Made by a program: the position numbers and the translations under genes
Shown: piece by piece, positions 38,413-51,300 of the stretch
How positions within the stretch are numbered: the first letter of the stretch is position 1
How the letters are laid out: the number at the start of each line of letters is the position of its first letter
Source: Alitta virens
Taxonomy: Eukaryota; Annelida; Polychaeta; Phyllodocida; Nereididae
Direction: 5' to 3'
Assembly (NCBI GenBank): GCA_932294295.1
Contig: OW028580.1
Span: forward strand, 26,978,896-27,042,895
Length of the DNA: 64,000 nucleotides
Notes under the pieces: model-generated
What the model was told of the DNA's origin: nothing
Database searches by the model: none
Seen by the model: the letters and a program-made list of their open reading frames with translations, nothing else

Positions 38413-39579
38413 GACCTACTACCAAGCTTAAAACTCATTCAATTATCCAACCAAGTGTAAAGCCATTCAACACCCAATGCAATATGCCGAGGGGTCAAGA
38501 AGTGTGAAGTAGGAAATTTGATATTATCACTAGCCAAAGGGTGTCACCCAGCCTTCCTGCTTTATTGGATAGCACCACCCAGGGTGTTGACATCCCAAAA
38601 GGTTCACCCTCTAATGCTGGGATGCCACAAGGTGAATTGCTTGGCCCTGTTGACAATGATGTGAATGCATATTTGGATGAGATTAATGAGACACATTACA
38701 CATAGGGCACTTAGAACTGGCCATTCTCTGGGTGGCCGCTAACATCAATCAGCACATTGTCAAATGCAGCTCCTTGAGCAGATGGGATTCATTGTATGGG
38801 TTATGAGTTACAATTTATGTGATGGGGTCATACTAGTCAAGTCTATCATTTGACCTATTAAGCTATGCTTTTATTTGTGAACAAATGTGTTGTCTTTTCC
38901 GTGGTTTTCTATCCCGTTGTCTTGATATGACAACCTTAAAATTGTAACTGGTTCAGTAACCATACACGGACAAATCCACAAAAGCAATCCCAAGACATTT
39001 GGCTCACTTCTACTTGAATATAGCTCTTTAACGTCTGCAAAAGTACAGCATTACAATAAGAATAATAGCATCAGTGTTCCAAAAGTTCCCTTCTCAAATA
39101 CCCATAGTACAGAAAATCCAAAAAATAAATCCATTCAATGGCCCAAGACACTGGTGATGTATCCACTGAAGTATGTTACAACATACTTCATAACATTTAA
39201 GCAAAAAATCTTGAGATATTGTCAAAGGCACTATATTTGAATAGCAGTGTCCTACTAACCCACATCCTGCCAACTTGGAGACCTCCAGACCTCCAGATCA
39301 AATCCATACAAAAAACTACAAGAATAAAACCCCTTTGCAAGCCACAAGATACCAGCCAAAAAGCCAGTGAAATATGTGACAGTTTTGCAGTGTCCAGTCC
39401 TGTAGCAAACAGATTTTTTTGCATTCTTTCATGGTGGGATATTATGGCTTTTATACTCAGTGATGCAAACAAAAACTGCATCTGTAAATATTTCACAAAG
39501 AGACACAATCATACGCTGGGTGGACCATATAGACAAATTGCTTTTGGTCAATCTCCTTTAAGCACTGCACAGGGACTTA

Positions 39580-40124
39580 AGCCTAGGTCTCACATAGCCG
39601 TAGTGAACCCGTAGTATTACATAACGGTTATGCAAGAGGCTTCTTCGCCGGGTTGGCGATGGATTCTGGTGGCAAAAAGGGGCGGGGCATCATCCGGGTT
39701 CTACGGCTGACTCGTCGGATTCTAAGGGTGACTCGCGGGTACGGCCAATTAGTGGACGGATTCCATGAGAGTCTCGACGGCTTCCAGGAGTAACTTGCCG
39801 AGTTGTAGGAGTGACTCGCAGGATTGTACGATAGACTCGCCGGGTTCTTATTTTTAGAAGAAGTTTAAAGCAAGGTAGCTACGACAGCGCCGGGAAAGTC
39901 GGCGAGTCACCCGTTGAACCCGGCGAGTCACTCATCGAATGATATTTTGCAGCAGTGGAGGGGGGTTGTATATACTTTAAAAGGCTGCTGCTCCCCTAAT
40001 ATTAGTCCGATTTTCGTCAAATTAAGACTGGATTGTAGTATAGTTCATACGTATTCCAGACATGTTTTTGGATCGAAATAGAACAAATATTAAGCGAGAT
40101 ATTTGTCTGAGAAGGCCCCCTAAG
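39580..40124 (+). mobile_element. Truncated relative of transposon T1
   Basis: The left end (AGCCTAGGTCTCACATAGCC) follows TTA and matches the T1 left end (AGCCCCGTTCCCACATAGCC). The next part has the same GACTCGCCGGGTT-type motifs, and 39980-40110 carries the T1 subrepeat (ATATTTGTCTGAGAAGGC, inverted). No right terminal repeat is found. Host block C (GGGACTTA) continues to 39579 and does not resume on the right, so the right end and neighbouring host DNA were lost. Confidence 0.75.
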
Positions 40125-40372
40125 AGGACATGGCAGAAAAAAATATAATTTTCCCGTGCGCACGCTGTAAATTAAATAAAAAAATATTTTTTTCCGATGG
40201 GCACAAGTAAATTAAAGAAGAAAAAAAACATTTTGTGTGCACGAGAAACACTTGGTGCGCACGAGAAACATTTGGTGTTTGAAATGTTTTTTCGTACGCA
40301 TGACTTAATTTTCTCGTACGCACGAGTTAATTTAACAGAAAAATATATATTTTTTTTTTTCTGCCATGTCCT
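40125..40372. mobile_element. 248-bp MITE with ~28-bp inverted ends
   Basis: It starts AGGACATGGCAGAAAAAAA and ends with the reverse complement of the same sequence. The interior carries repeated GTGCGCACGAGAAACA and CGTACGCACGAG words, each centred on a short palindrome. Non-coding. It abuts the truncated T1 relative on the left and an m2-like piece on the right. Confidence 0.85.
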
Positions 40373-41239
40373 AATAAATCGGCCAAGCTCAATATCATTT
40401 GCTGTAGTGCTTTGTACATTGTTTATTCTGTACACGTTTATTCCTTAAATGCAACTCTATGCATTAAATTTCACTCCACCTCAATGTACCGTAAAATACA
40501 TACACCATACAGCTTCTAATTCTTGAATATTATTTTTGCAATGATCGATGCAGTGAAAGGTTTTTGGTTAAGATTTTGAAAATAATCATCAATAACTTAT
40601 ACCTATTTACCCTTAAATTATTGCCTTCATTGTCTGTGAAAAATGATAAATATAAATTTCTCTGATTATTTTGCCATGATATGTCGGTTGCAAGTGAAGT
40701 TAAATTAGTACTCAGTGTCTCTGTTGAGGCCAACAAAAAAAGACTGCAGGCTTTGGATTAATGTGTAACATGATTGAGACTCAATCCTTATCATCCATTG
40801 GAAGCTGGTCATATAAGCTTCAGTCCAGCAACATTGAGGAAATACAACCTAATCAAACAAAACACAATACATATGGCGTGTTATGAGTATCAGATAGTAA
40901 CCATATCATGGCTGCAGGTCAGTGGTCATAAAAGATTGTGTGTGGAAAATACCAACTTGTGCACCTTTATCTTCTAAGTACACATATTAGGATGTCTACC
41001 ATTTATTGTAATGTTTTACCTTCTCTCTTTCTCAAAACTATAGAGTAAGACTATTCTCAATAATATCTAAGATGTTCTTCTTCTGGCCAAAAGAGAGGGC
41101 CACCATTTAGTCCACGAGACAACTTATCATTTGACCGAACCCCTGCTCATTTGAGCCTTACAAGACTGTCATCATTGGATTGCTGTCCTTAAGCTTTCTA
41201 GTCCCTACTTTTTGGACAAGTTTCCTGGCAATCAAAGGC

Positions 41240-41530
41240 AGAGTGCTCAGTAATTCCAAGGATAGTAAAGGATGTTACAGCATAGAAGGGAGGACCCTGG
41301 ACAAGGGACTACGATTGGATATTCTGAGGCATTCCTCAGTGTGGCACGAGTGATGGGAACCCCACATGATGTGGACACTTTCGCAATCAGGAGCTGCCAC
41401 TTAATGGTGCTGGGAGCCAAGCAGCGCACAGATTAGTAATTTGGCAAATGGCTTGAGAGGAACAAACTGCATGGTCAGTTTAAGCGATTTCATTTAAATG
41501 CACCATGATGCCTCTCTGCCATAATATTTT
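41240..41530 (-). repeat. Inverted copy of array block E
   Basis: The reverse complement matches 15880-16200 and 46760-47060, including GCCATTTGCCAAATTACTAA and the TAATCTGTG..GCTTGGCT stretch. It lies in the disturbed middle of unit 3. Confidence 0.85.
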
Positions 41531-41539
41531 GCAACATGA

Positions 41540-43265
41540 TGAAGTGGGTTGCCTTCATGTAAATCCCATGTAATGTAAAAGATTCATTACATAGTAAAAT
41601 CTCTGGAATTAGATATGTGTCCCCAATGAAAGTAATTTGAAATTTAGATGAAATATATACAGTAGCACATACTCATGTTGAGGATGACACATCCTTTAAT
41701 CTAATTTACAGGCATCAGATTCAATTTACAGGCATCAGAAATAAGAAGGGATTACATTTCAATTCACTTGGATGCACATGACAATTTGAAGAACTCACTT
41801 TCACAGATATATCTGTGTTACAGTCTCAAATATATATTGTAGGAGTTATGTTTGTTGAAACCTGAAATAGCAGTAGTAGTAGTAGTAGTAGTAGTAGTAA
41901 TTTTATTAACCAAAAGTGGATGGCGACCAGAAAAAGCCAACGCTTATGATGATGATGAAGTTCAACACGCATCTTAATATTATATTTTGGTGTTACAATT
42001 TCACTGCCCTAAGAAAACTTAGGATTTAGTTAAAAATATAATTTTATTTCTTGATGTTCTTCACAGCTCGACTTTTATTTTTGTTGAATAGAACATCTAC
42101 TTTGGTTGATGTTTATATAATGATAGTGAAAGTAATTGTATACATATTGGATAAATTCTCTTATATACAATCATTTTCCGGTAATTACAAACGCAAACAA
42201 TGATCTATTACAAAGTCCATCCTCCAGGCAGAACAAGTTTGATTTTATGACGCAATGGTATCATTCGTGATTATTGCAGTTTCCTCCTTTGGCTAAAATT
42301 CATTGCAATTTGTGCAAAAATGTGTATTAATTTACCTTCTTGTCTTCTATAATTGTTCTATCCCATCATGGGTTTCATTTCAAAGTTGGAAAATCTGCCA
42401 AGTTTGAGCAAAGTTATGATATTTCCTCATCCAACAAATGATGAAATACTGCATTCTACTATCTTCCACACAAATTTTGAAGCCAAGTCACGTCTTTAAT
42501 TAAAGGCATGATCTCCATTCTTAAGCTTTATTGTCACATTTAAAGAACAATGTGGTTCTAAATTTTGTTTTATTGAGACTTCAATCTCTTTTGCAAGTTT
42601 CATCATGTCCCTATTAAATGAGTGTGGCACAAAAAAGGTTTTCTTAATAAAGGTTGGATTCAATAAATCATGAAAGTTTCTCGCCTGTTAAGTTCAGTTT
42701 GTGTTTATTGTTTCCTGTCCCCATGTTTGAAACTTAATTCCAACCTGACTTGCACACAAAATGGTTCATTCCCACCAATATGCCATTAATATTTCCTTAA
42801 TGATATGATAAATCTGTAAATTGAGAATGATGCTTATAAAATACGGATGTGTATATTGCAGGGACCGTTTAGAAACTATATATTCATTTATAACCAGTAG
42901 TAGACTATGAAACCTATGTCACTGCTTATCACCAGATGTGGTGCAAAAAAATGTTTAGTGCCTAATCACTATGCTTTATTGAACCGGTGTATGATGACAG
43001 AATAGGTATTATCAGAATATTATGTCATCTTGTCTTCTCTTGCCTTGTCTTACATATGTAACTCATCAAGTTGCTAAAACAATTCTCGATGTAGAATTTA
43101 CTGTGATATATTAAATATCTGGTGAACCAGATGACATGACTCAGAATTCAGCAGACTTAGGGAGAGAGGAAGAACCGCAGTGAGACACTAAAAGATATCC
43201 AATAGTGCAACAATGGCAGAAGCAGCAGAGGTCATTTAAGTCCCTGGACAGTGCTTAAGAGAGCT
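41540..43265. other. Non-coding part of unit 3
   Basis: It holds an (AGT)n microsatellite (41868-41900) and an m5-like piece (about 42380-42760, with AAGCCAAGTCACGTCTTTAA). No gene seen. Confidence 0.4.
41868..41900. repeat. (AGT)n microsatellite
   Basis: About ten uninterrupted AGT triplets after AGC. Confidence 0.95.
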
Positions 43266-43269
43266 GGAC

Positions 43270-43580
43270 CAAAAGTAATGCATTATGGTTATCCATGCTG
43301 CGTATGATTTTATCTCTTGGTGAAATATTCAAAGACGCAGTTTGCTGTTTGCCCCTACGAGTATGAAAGCCATAATATCCCACCATGAAAAAAAAGGAAA
43401 AAACAACGTGTGGCACAGGACTCGACAAAGCAGAACTTTCACTGGATTCTTTGTACCTTGTAGTATTGGGATAGACTATACTCAATGATAGCCTTAGTTT
43501 TTATAGATTCAAGCTTGATGTCCAGTGGTCTGCAAGGTTTTACATAGCCTTGTAGATTTGGGTTAGTAGAGCACTTCCCT
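43270..43580 (-). repeat. Inverted copy of array block C
   Basis: The reverse complement aligns with 22100-22440 and 39230-39530, including the GAAAGCCATAATATCCCACC stretch (here on the + strand) and a GGGTTAGTAG stretch near 43560. It is more diverged than the four direct copies. Confidence 0.75.
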
Positions 43581-44439
43581 TTAAGCTAAAAGTGCTTATA
43601 TTTGTGTGAGGAAACTTAAGCATGTTACAAACAAAGCTATATTAGCAGTATCAACCTGCATGCAGACAACTTCTGGAAAGAACAACCAAAACAGGAAAAC
43701 AATACTTTATAACACTGGCTATGTGTGCAACAAAGGAAATACTATTACTGTTTGAAAGTTTAATATAAATGCAACAATATCAATCCTAATTTCTATTGTT
43801 AATTTATATTGATATACAGCCAGGTAAGGGATTTTTCCATATTTCATACACTTGAGCCCGATAAAACAAATAACAGCAATAAAATAACCAAGGGGAAAAA
43901 AGTTTGTAACTTTTTATTTACTGTTACACATATTTTTATTTCTTTGCCCATCTGCCTGTTGATGTTACTTTTATTTATTTTCCTGAGGCCAACTAGCCTT
44001 TTGGTGTTTCACGTCTCATATAGATGTAGGATTTCCCATTCATGTTCAACTTAATGTTTGATGAAAAAATTTATAAAAATCTTACAATAGACCAAAAAAA
44101 TAATCATCATTTATTTAGGAGAAAGGATGTGGAAATGGAGGTCCTCTGTGTGTTCTACTCATTTGTATGTGAACTTGTAAGCCCAAATGTTTATTTATAT
44201 ATATTAAACTTAAACTCGAGGAGTAATATATCCATTAAACCTTTAATAATAAAATATTAGGCTAACATCTAAATGATCTAAATGCATAATTATACTGCAC
44301 ATGAAAAAAATCAGGGCAAGATGAGTAAGGTGATGACCGGGTAATATTTGAGAAAAATAATAGCTAATGGACAGGACAATAAAAATTACAAATCGAAAAG
44401 AAACTGCATTAAAAAATCAAGAAGAGATCTTCATATATT

Positions 44440-45205
44440 ATAGATAGAGGATATTGACAACTCTCGCATGTGGGTATAGCAGAATTTTGTCTATTTAGAC
44501 AGCCGGCTGTGTGATACCCTTCCGGATGTGGGCATAGGAATTTTGTCTATCAGCACAGCCCAGATGGGTCATGAAGAAACTTTTGTCTTTCCGCACAGCC
44601 CAGCTTTGTGATAAACAGACTCTTGTCGATAGGCACAGCCCCGCTGTGTCATTAAGAAAATGTTGCCTATCTGCACAGCCTGGCTGTGTGATTAAAAGAC
44701 TTTTGTCTAACTGCACAGCCCGGCTGTGCCATTAAGAAAATGTTGTCTATCAACACAGCCCGGCTGTGTGATTAACACAATTTAATCTATCGACACAGCT
44801 TGGCTTTGTCATTAAGAAATTATGTCTATCAGCACAGCCCAGCTGAGTCAGTAACAAACTAAAGCATTGCCGCTAAACAAATTGCATTGGATACAAAAAC
44901 AATTGTTACTTTTTTGTTAGCCTACTAATGCATCGTGGATAACACATTGCGACCATGTCAGCAATGTTTTCAACTTGCCACTAATAATGTAAAGTAGAAA
45001 TAACATAGTGTGCTAACTGGGATGCCAAGTTCATTTGTATATGTGATGGGCAAAAAAAGAAAAGGAAGAAATCCACTTCTTTACAATGTACATGTAGTGT
45101 GAGAAACAAAAAAAAGAAATGTTTTCAAACATACAGCTGGGATGTGCCAAAAGACAGAATTTTCTTAATGACACAGCCGGGCTGCGCCAATAAACAAAAG
45201 TCTGT
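44440..45205. repeat. 40-bp palindrome-bearing repeats with inverted right end
   Basis: Between about 44480 and 44850 a 40-bp unit repeats eight to nine times. Each unit has CACAGCCCGGCTGTG or a variant (a short hairpin), followed by ATTAAGAAAA.GTTGTCTATC. After a unique stretch, 45120-45205 carries two units in reverse orientation. The block as a whole has inverted ends, like a foldback transposon whose ends are repeat arrays. It is inserted between G and m2 of unit 3 only. Confidence 0.8.
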
Positions 45206-47875
45206 TAATCACCATAATATAATGCAAAGATTCATCCACTTCTGCATTATTCATATGGGTACTAATTTCAACATATAAATAGCTTATTTCACATCACTTC
45301 GCTTGAAATTTCCTAGTATAATTTCATAAAAAGGAAATTTAATTCACAAATGGCTCATATAATTTTGCCAAGCTCAATATAATTTGCTGTTGTGCTTTGC
45401 ACATTGTTTATTCTGTACATGTTTATTCTTTGAATGCCACTCTAATGTAAAAATTCTCAGAAAGCATGCATTCCAAGTTGCTGGCATGCAAAAGAACTGT
45501 TGTGTCCTTAAAAACCACTGCCATGCAATGTGGCTTGGAAATTCAAACACATTGTTCTACAAGGCCAGTGATTACTTTCAGATAATGCACCCCAAATGAT
45601 ACTGTACCAACCAAAGTGTAAGGCAGTAAATCCAAAACCAATTTCACAAACATGAAAAACATATATGACAGGAGGAAGTTGCTCTTTCAGTGCAATTTGC
45701 ATTCGCTGATTGCTTCAGTTGAACGGATGGCAAACAGGACTTTATTGTCCATGCAATGCAAAACAACATAATACACTGTCATATATCATTAAACACAAGT
45801 GCCCACAATCATTGCAATATAATGACTGTCAATAGTGAATTTTTACAAAATATGTAAAGTTCTTCAATTTTTTGGAAGACAGAATATTATCATTGTTATG
45901 CATTATGTGGTGGCATGATTGCAAACACTGTTTCAAATATTTGTAGAATTTATCATTGCAATGGCTAGCTCTTGGGAAACCAGCCTATGACATACAGAAG
46001 TTGAATGGTCATTATGCCTACATATGTTTATAATGACTATATTCTTGTGGTCCAGCAACACCATATAACTTGATGACATTCTGTCACAGCTGCAGCCTTG
46101 AACATTATCCTTTATATTCAAACTTGAAGTTTGCTGCCGCTCGCATACCAAAATTTCAATCAAAAATATAATTTCACTTCCGCAACAAAGCACAGTACAA
46201 AGTGTTCTTGCAGTACGAATTCGTATGGATAACCTGATTTAAATAGAACTAGGCAATGTTTGGATTTATAGAAGGATCTGATAAATAAGATACTCGGGTA
46301 ACTCCAATAAATGTTTTACTAACTTTGTATTGTTTCCAAAAACTGAATTACTTGTAGACAAGATTTACCATCAATGAATTAAGCATTGTTTAGCTCTTTC
46401 AGCCCATCATGTATCACATCATATAATTCAAGTATTGATCAAAATGTTTGGGCATCACATGAATAATCATTGGATACCCTTTCCTTTTTCATTTTTACGT
46501 ATCACATGAATATTAATAATTTCATTATTTCGATTATCACAACCGAAATAATCACAGAAGAGAATATTGCTGTATGATGTGTAATCAATTTCTGCACGAA
46601 TTATCACTTGTGACAATTTCATGTAATCCATCATCTTACAGGCATTGCACAATGCACATGCTTCATAAAATGTTCAAGTGCAAAAACACAAGCAAGAAGT
46701 ACTTCTGTGTTCATTGATTGGAACAACATTTCACCCATTTCTTCCTAGAAAACCCACTTCATTATGTTACGGAATCTCATGGCAGAGAGGCATCATGGTG
46801 CATTTAAGTTAAATCACTTAACCGACCATGCACTTTTTTCCTATCAAGCCATTTGCCAAATTACTAATCTGTGTGCTGCTTGGCTTCTAGCACCATTAAG
46901 TGGCAGCAAAAGTATCCACATCATGTTGTGTTCCCATCACTCGTGCCGCACTGAGGAGTGCCTCAGAATATCAAATCTCAGCCCCTTGTCCAGGGCCCTC
47001 CCTTCTGTGCTGTTACATCATTTACTATCATGGGAATTACTGACTCTGCATTTGATTGAAATTAAAGTTGTCTAAAAAGTATAGGGACTTGACAGCATAA
47101 GGAAATCAATGATGACAGTCTTGTTAGTAATTCTGTCTCACTGATGGACTATTTTAATTGCTTAAGTTATTGGAATGTGCATTTTCATTTTCATGATTAG
47201 GTAATTTGTTGTTGTTTAATCTGGTAATCTCTCATGCAGATGAGTAGACTAATATGTTATTGCAAGAAGAATCCTATCATGGCATTGTACTTTAGCTCAC
47301 ATGCACTCTGATCATTTTCTCGGTAAGTCCTTTCAAAAGCTCTTTCAAAACAGTTGCTCAGACCAGTATTCATCCCATCAAAAAAGCTGCTGAAAATACT
47401 GTGCTATATCATATTCTTACAACCCTTCAGTAATTCATGTATACATTACCTTATATTGGGAGTGCCATTCACAATCATGCTTTGTAACATTTTTCATCTT
47501 TGTAAATATCTGAAGCTGTGTTTGCAATCATGTCACGTTTTTAATCAAAGCGCTGATCCCACCCTTATATTTAAAATCTAATGACAACTTTGTGCTTTAT
47601 TGTTTCAATCATCTTCAAATATCCTAAAACATGTGATTAATGGCATGCTAGCATTTAAAAAAAAAGTACATCGAAATATACATGATGATTGAGGAGCATT
47701 TTTCAATTCACATATGAAAGGCTTTGAAGATTCATTTTTCTAATTCATATTCTGAGATGAAAATAAAAAGGAAGGCACACTCAATGTTATGCAGTAACAG
47801 TAATTTTTCCACATAACGACCATAGGTCTCATTTACCATCTCTTTTAAGAAAAAGATCATCCAAGAGTGGCAAAA

Positions 47876-48307
47876 AGGGGCATTTACACCGCTACGGATA
47901 AGACCTACATATGATCACGAACATGAAAAATGGACTATACTTCCTCACTTATGGCTCTGTTAATCATTTTATATCTGTTATAATTCTTTCTACAAGCATA
48001 CATAAGGCATTCGTAGATCCCTTGGCGGACGTACGTTGACCGAAGGATGGGCAAGGATGTCAACCAAGAATTTTACAAGCATTCTATGAGTGGACACGAG
48101 TGGATGGCTAGCATACACGTAAACTTTGACCTCTCCATGGATGGTCACGGATGATCTATACCTACCAGGAGCGTCCTACGGATTGGCGCGAGTATACCTA
48201 AAACACTCGGTGATTGAATTACGTATAAACAAGTATGACCAAGAACAAAACATTTGTTTCATTCATTGTCATACGTAGATCTTATTTGTGACAGTGTGAA
48301 TGCCCCT
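47876..48307. mobile_element. Non-autonomous DNA transposon T2, copy in unit 3
   Basis: 432 bp. The left end AGGGGCATTTACACCG and the right end (reverse complement of AGGGGCATTCACAC) are kept. The right flank has TAA, but the left flank now reads AAA. The flanking host words (CCAAGAGTGG, and GAGTTGTCAGTCCACAACC) equal those of 33613-34138, so this is the same insertion after duplication. Confidence 0.8.
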
Positions 48308-51300
48308 TAAGAGTTGTCAGTCCACAACCAGCCATATCAGAGAACACATATGCGAGTATTCAAAGCTTAGTAGAATCAGTTTTATACACTACTGCACCTT
48401 AACTGCCATTTTACAATCCACGTACACACAGGTTAATTTCATTTCAGTCTAATTGTCTTGGTACGTCATGTTTTAACTTAATTTATTGGCTATCAAAAAA
48501 GTATCCCCAGGCCCTCACTTAACTGGATGTGAGTGGATATCTGGTTCCACTTCAGTGGGCAGCTTATGGTTGATCAGCCCATTAAACAACTAGTATTCAC
48601 ATATATGCAAATAGACCAATCTGACGTACTAAAGTGATCTCCACCAATTATATAAACTGATTTGCCTACGTATTAACCTTGATACGAGTAATATTTAGCA
48701 AAGAAAGCTCAGTGTACGTGGTTACTAAAATGGAAGTAATTGATGATACAACACCAACAGTAGAAGTACCTATCATTAAATTCATTAGTTAGCTATAATA
48801 TTGTTAAAGCTCCGCTGTCTGTCAAAATTACTATTTTCTAAAACTTCATTAAATAATTGAAAATCACCTTTTTTGATCAAGACACACTAAATATGTGTAA
48901 GCTAATAATCTATCAGACATTAATTACAAAAATAAATGATACCTTAAAAATAATCAAGACCTCAACATTGAAAATACAATGGAAATGGCACCATCACCCA
49001 TTGTTGAGTATTGTCACATCATCACTTGGTTTGTTTACATTTGGAATTTTTGACGGAATGAAAAATTAAATACTAGGTGAAGTTGTTTATTTCATAGAGA
49101 GATAGTGAACTCGGCAAGGCTCTGGATGGTAGGTAATCAGTATTAAGAAGTGCATGAAGAGAATTTTGGCCACTGTCACATTGAGTGACAATCCAGCTTT
49201 AATGAGGCATAGCCAGGATTGTGGTCATTCATGCCCATGCTAGGTCATTAGCTCTATTCATTAAGAAACACAGTATTAAAACTTGTCGTTAACCATTCAT
49301 TATTAAACACATGCTACCCTAATTGAGTATTTATAACTTGTCAGTAACTTGTCATTGATTAAAAAAAGTATTACACACTGTAGCCTGAAGGCATCTCTTG
49401 TAAGCAACAATGTATTGGTTCAACAAGTAATACCTTTCATGAATGGCAGTCAGAAGCTATAAATCTCCCCATAATCCTTTTATGGGTAATCGATCCAGCT
49501 AGAACAAATTCCTAAAATAATATCTTCCCAGTTTGGAAGGAACGTGCTCCATGCCAATATTATTATTCATCATTCGTGAACTGCTTTGAACTAATTATTG
49601 AATTTAAAATTAGATTATAACTACAAAATTTTGGCACAGCGATGTATTATTGACATGGAATATCAACATGCCAGAATATGTATTTTAGAGAGATGGTTCT
49701 AACCCTGTTTTCCAAAAGCCATAAATAGACCAATAGTAACCAATGCCGTTTTATTCCTAGAAGTGAACGATAGGCTTAACTTTAAATTGGGTAGCATAAT
49801 ACAATCGCACCAATGTACTATGTACTGCCAGTCATTTTATCTATGTTACTTAGTGTTTCAAATCAAACGATTTGTTTTATTGCAAAAAATATATATATAT
49901 CAATAAATAAAATAAAAAAGCATTACCAAGATGAAATTATTGCAGTGAGTGAGAATATCGTGCCACAAACAAATTAATAGATGTAATTACTTGATGTCTC
50001 ATTTTGGGTCAAAGATGATGTTTCAACAGTTACATAACACACAATTTACAAATTAATTCATACCTGAAATCATAATGAATTATATGTGACAATACAAAAA
50101 AAATAAACCAGTAATTTTTTAATCATGTTTAAACTTACCAGAAAGGGGATACAACATCACTCGCAACACACTTTCTTCTGTTCCTGTGAACCATTAAGAT
50201 ACCATGCTGGCCAAACAATACTGAAAGAAACATGAAAGAAATACTTAATTTGCAGACATAATGTACATCCAATGAATAATAATTTTAATGCATTTAAATG
50301 AAATTGCAATGAAATTTAAAAGTGATGGAAATCATGGAATGCACCATTAATAATATTTTTGGGCTCATTTACGATCAATGCTAGCATTGTTATTACTCAC
50401 TTGATTTAACATGAGCCTGTAAACAATTTACATGAAAAATCTGAAGCAAAGTGTTATCACAATTAGAGCAATTGAAAATAAAAAGTGTTCATCAGATTTG
50501 ACGTATTCAGGCTTAAACCAATATAAAAACAAATCAAATTCAAGAAAATGTACAGAATACATGGTTTGTACTGCACTCTTAACTGTTGGTCTCACATGGT
50601 TTCCAGTGTCACAAGCTGATGAAGTTCCAGGAAATTCTAGGAAATATGAAGCTTTAGCTTGTAACATATTTCATATTTTAAGAGATACTCAAGTAATTTC
50701 TCATATCTAAGATCTACACAAAACTATAGTAATTAAATTTTGTGAGGTGCTAAGCCCAAAATGGAGAGTTGCCATTTTCTGTTCTACATTCATCCATGCT
50801 TTTAGATATTTGTTATAGGTGGTGCCAAATTATACATAAAACAGAGCGTAAATCCTCAGCACAGTACGACTAGATATTCTTTGTCTCATACTCTTCTTTA
50901 GATCTTTTATATGTTGTATATGGTGGTATGAAAATTTAATCATACTGATTTAAATTTGTGTAAAATTGGGAAAATGACAACTTAGTATCAGGTTCCAATA
51001 ATTAATCCCTTTTCAAATGAATCATTTTGAATTAGGTACCACAACCTAACAAATATTCATTTATTTTAATGTATAGCCTTTTGTGTGAAATTATTTATTT
51101 ACAACCACATACTGAGGGAGAGACAAACACACAATTTGTCATTCTATACTGCATTGTAAACTTGGCCAAGGGATTATGTTAGAGCTATAGGTTTGTTGTT
51201 CAATTATTCTCTCTTTCTTTGTAAGAAGGTATTGTAGCATGAAACTTTTATCATATGTTGCATTATGAGATGGTAAAGGACCAACACAATCCACAATGAC

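Larger units (their letters stand above)
34142..48307 (+). repeat. Array unit 3, enlarged and rearranged
   Basis: m7 (34145) is followed by A (35190), the TTAACTGTTGGTCTCACATG block (36285), the GAGAGAGAGC block (37115), LINE (37650), integrase (38155), B (38437) and C (39440). A T1-like transposon, a MITE and a first m2-like piece (40375-40690) come next, then inverted E (41240-41530), an m5-like piece (about 42380-42760) and inverted C (43270-43580). The regular order then resumes with G (44210), m2 (45205), F (45650), E (46350), m5 (47080), m6 (47690) and T2. Because m2 occurs twice, this stretch may be two units that have lost parts. Confidence 0.65.

Noticed and set aside
39197..39614. 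Open frames of 103 (-) and 131 (+) codons over block C, with similar frames in other units
   Set aside because: Similarity between units comes from DNA duplication on both strands. The changes show no third-position preference that I can see, and the + frame runs on into transposon T1 sequence.
40120..40448. Open frames of 67-87 codons, Lys- and Phe-rich, on both strands
   Set aside because: They translate the A- and T-rich MITE with its GTGCGCAC words; low complexity only.
44495..44716. 73-codon - strand frame with repeated CADRQ-like peptide
   Set aside because: Translation of the 40-bp tandem repeat; interrupted elsewhere in the same array.
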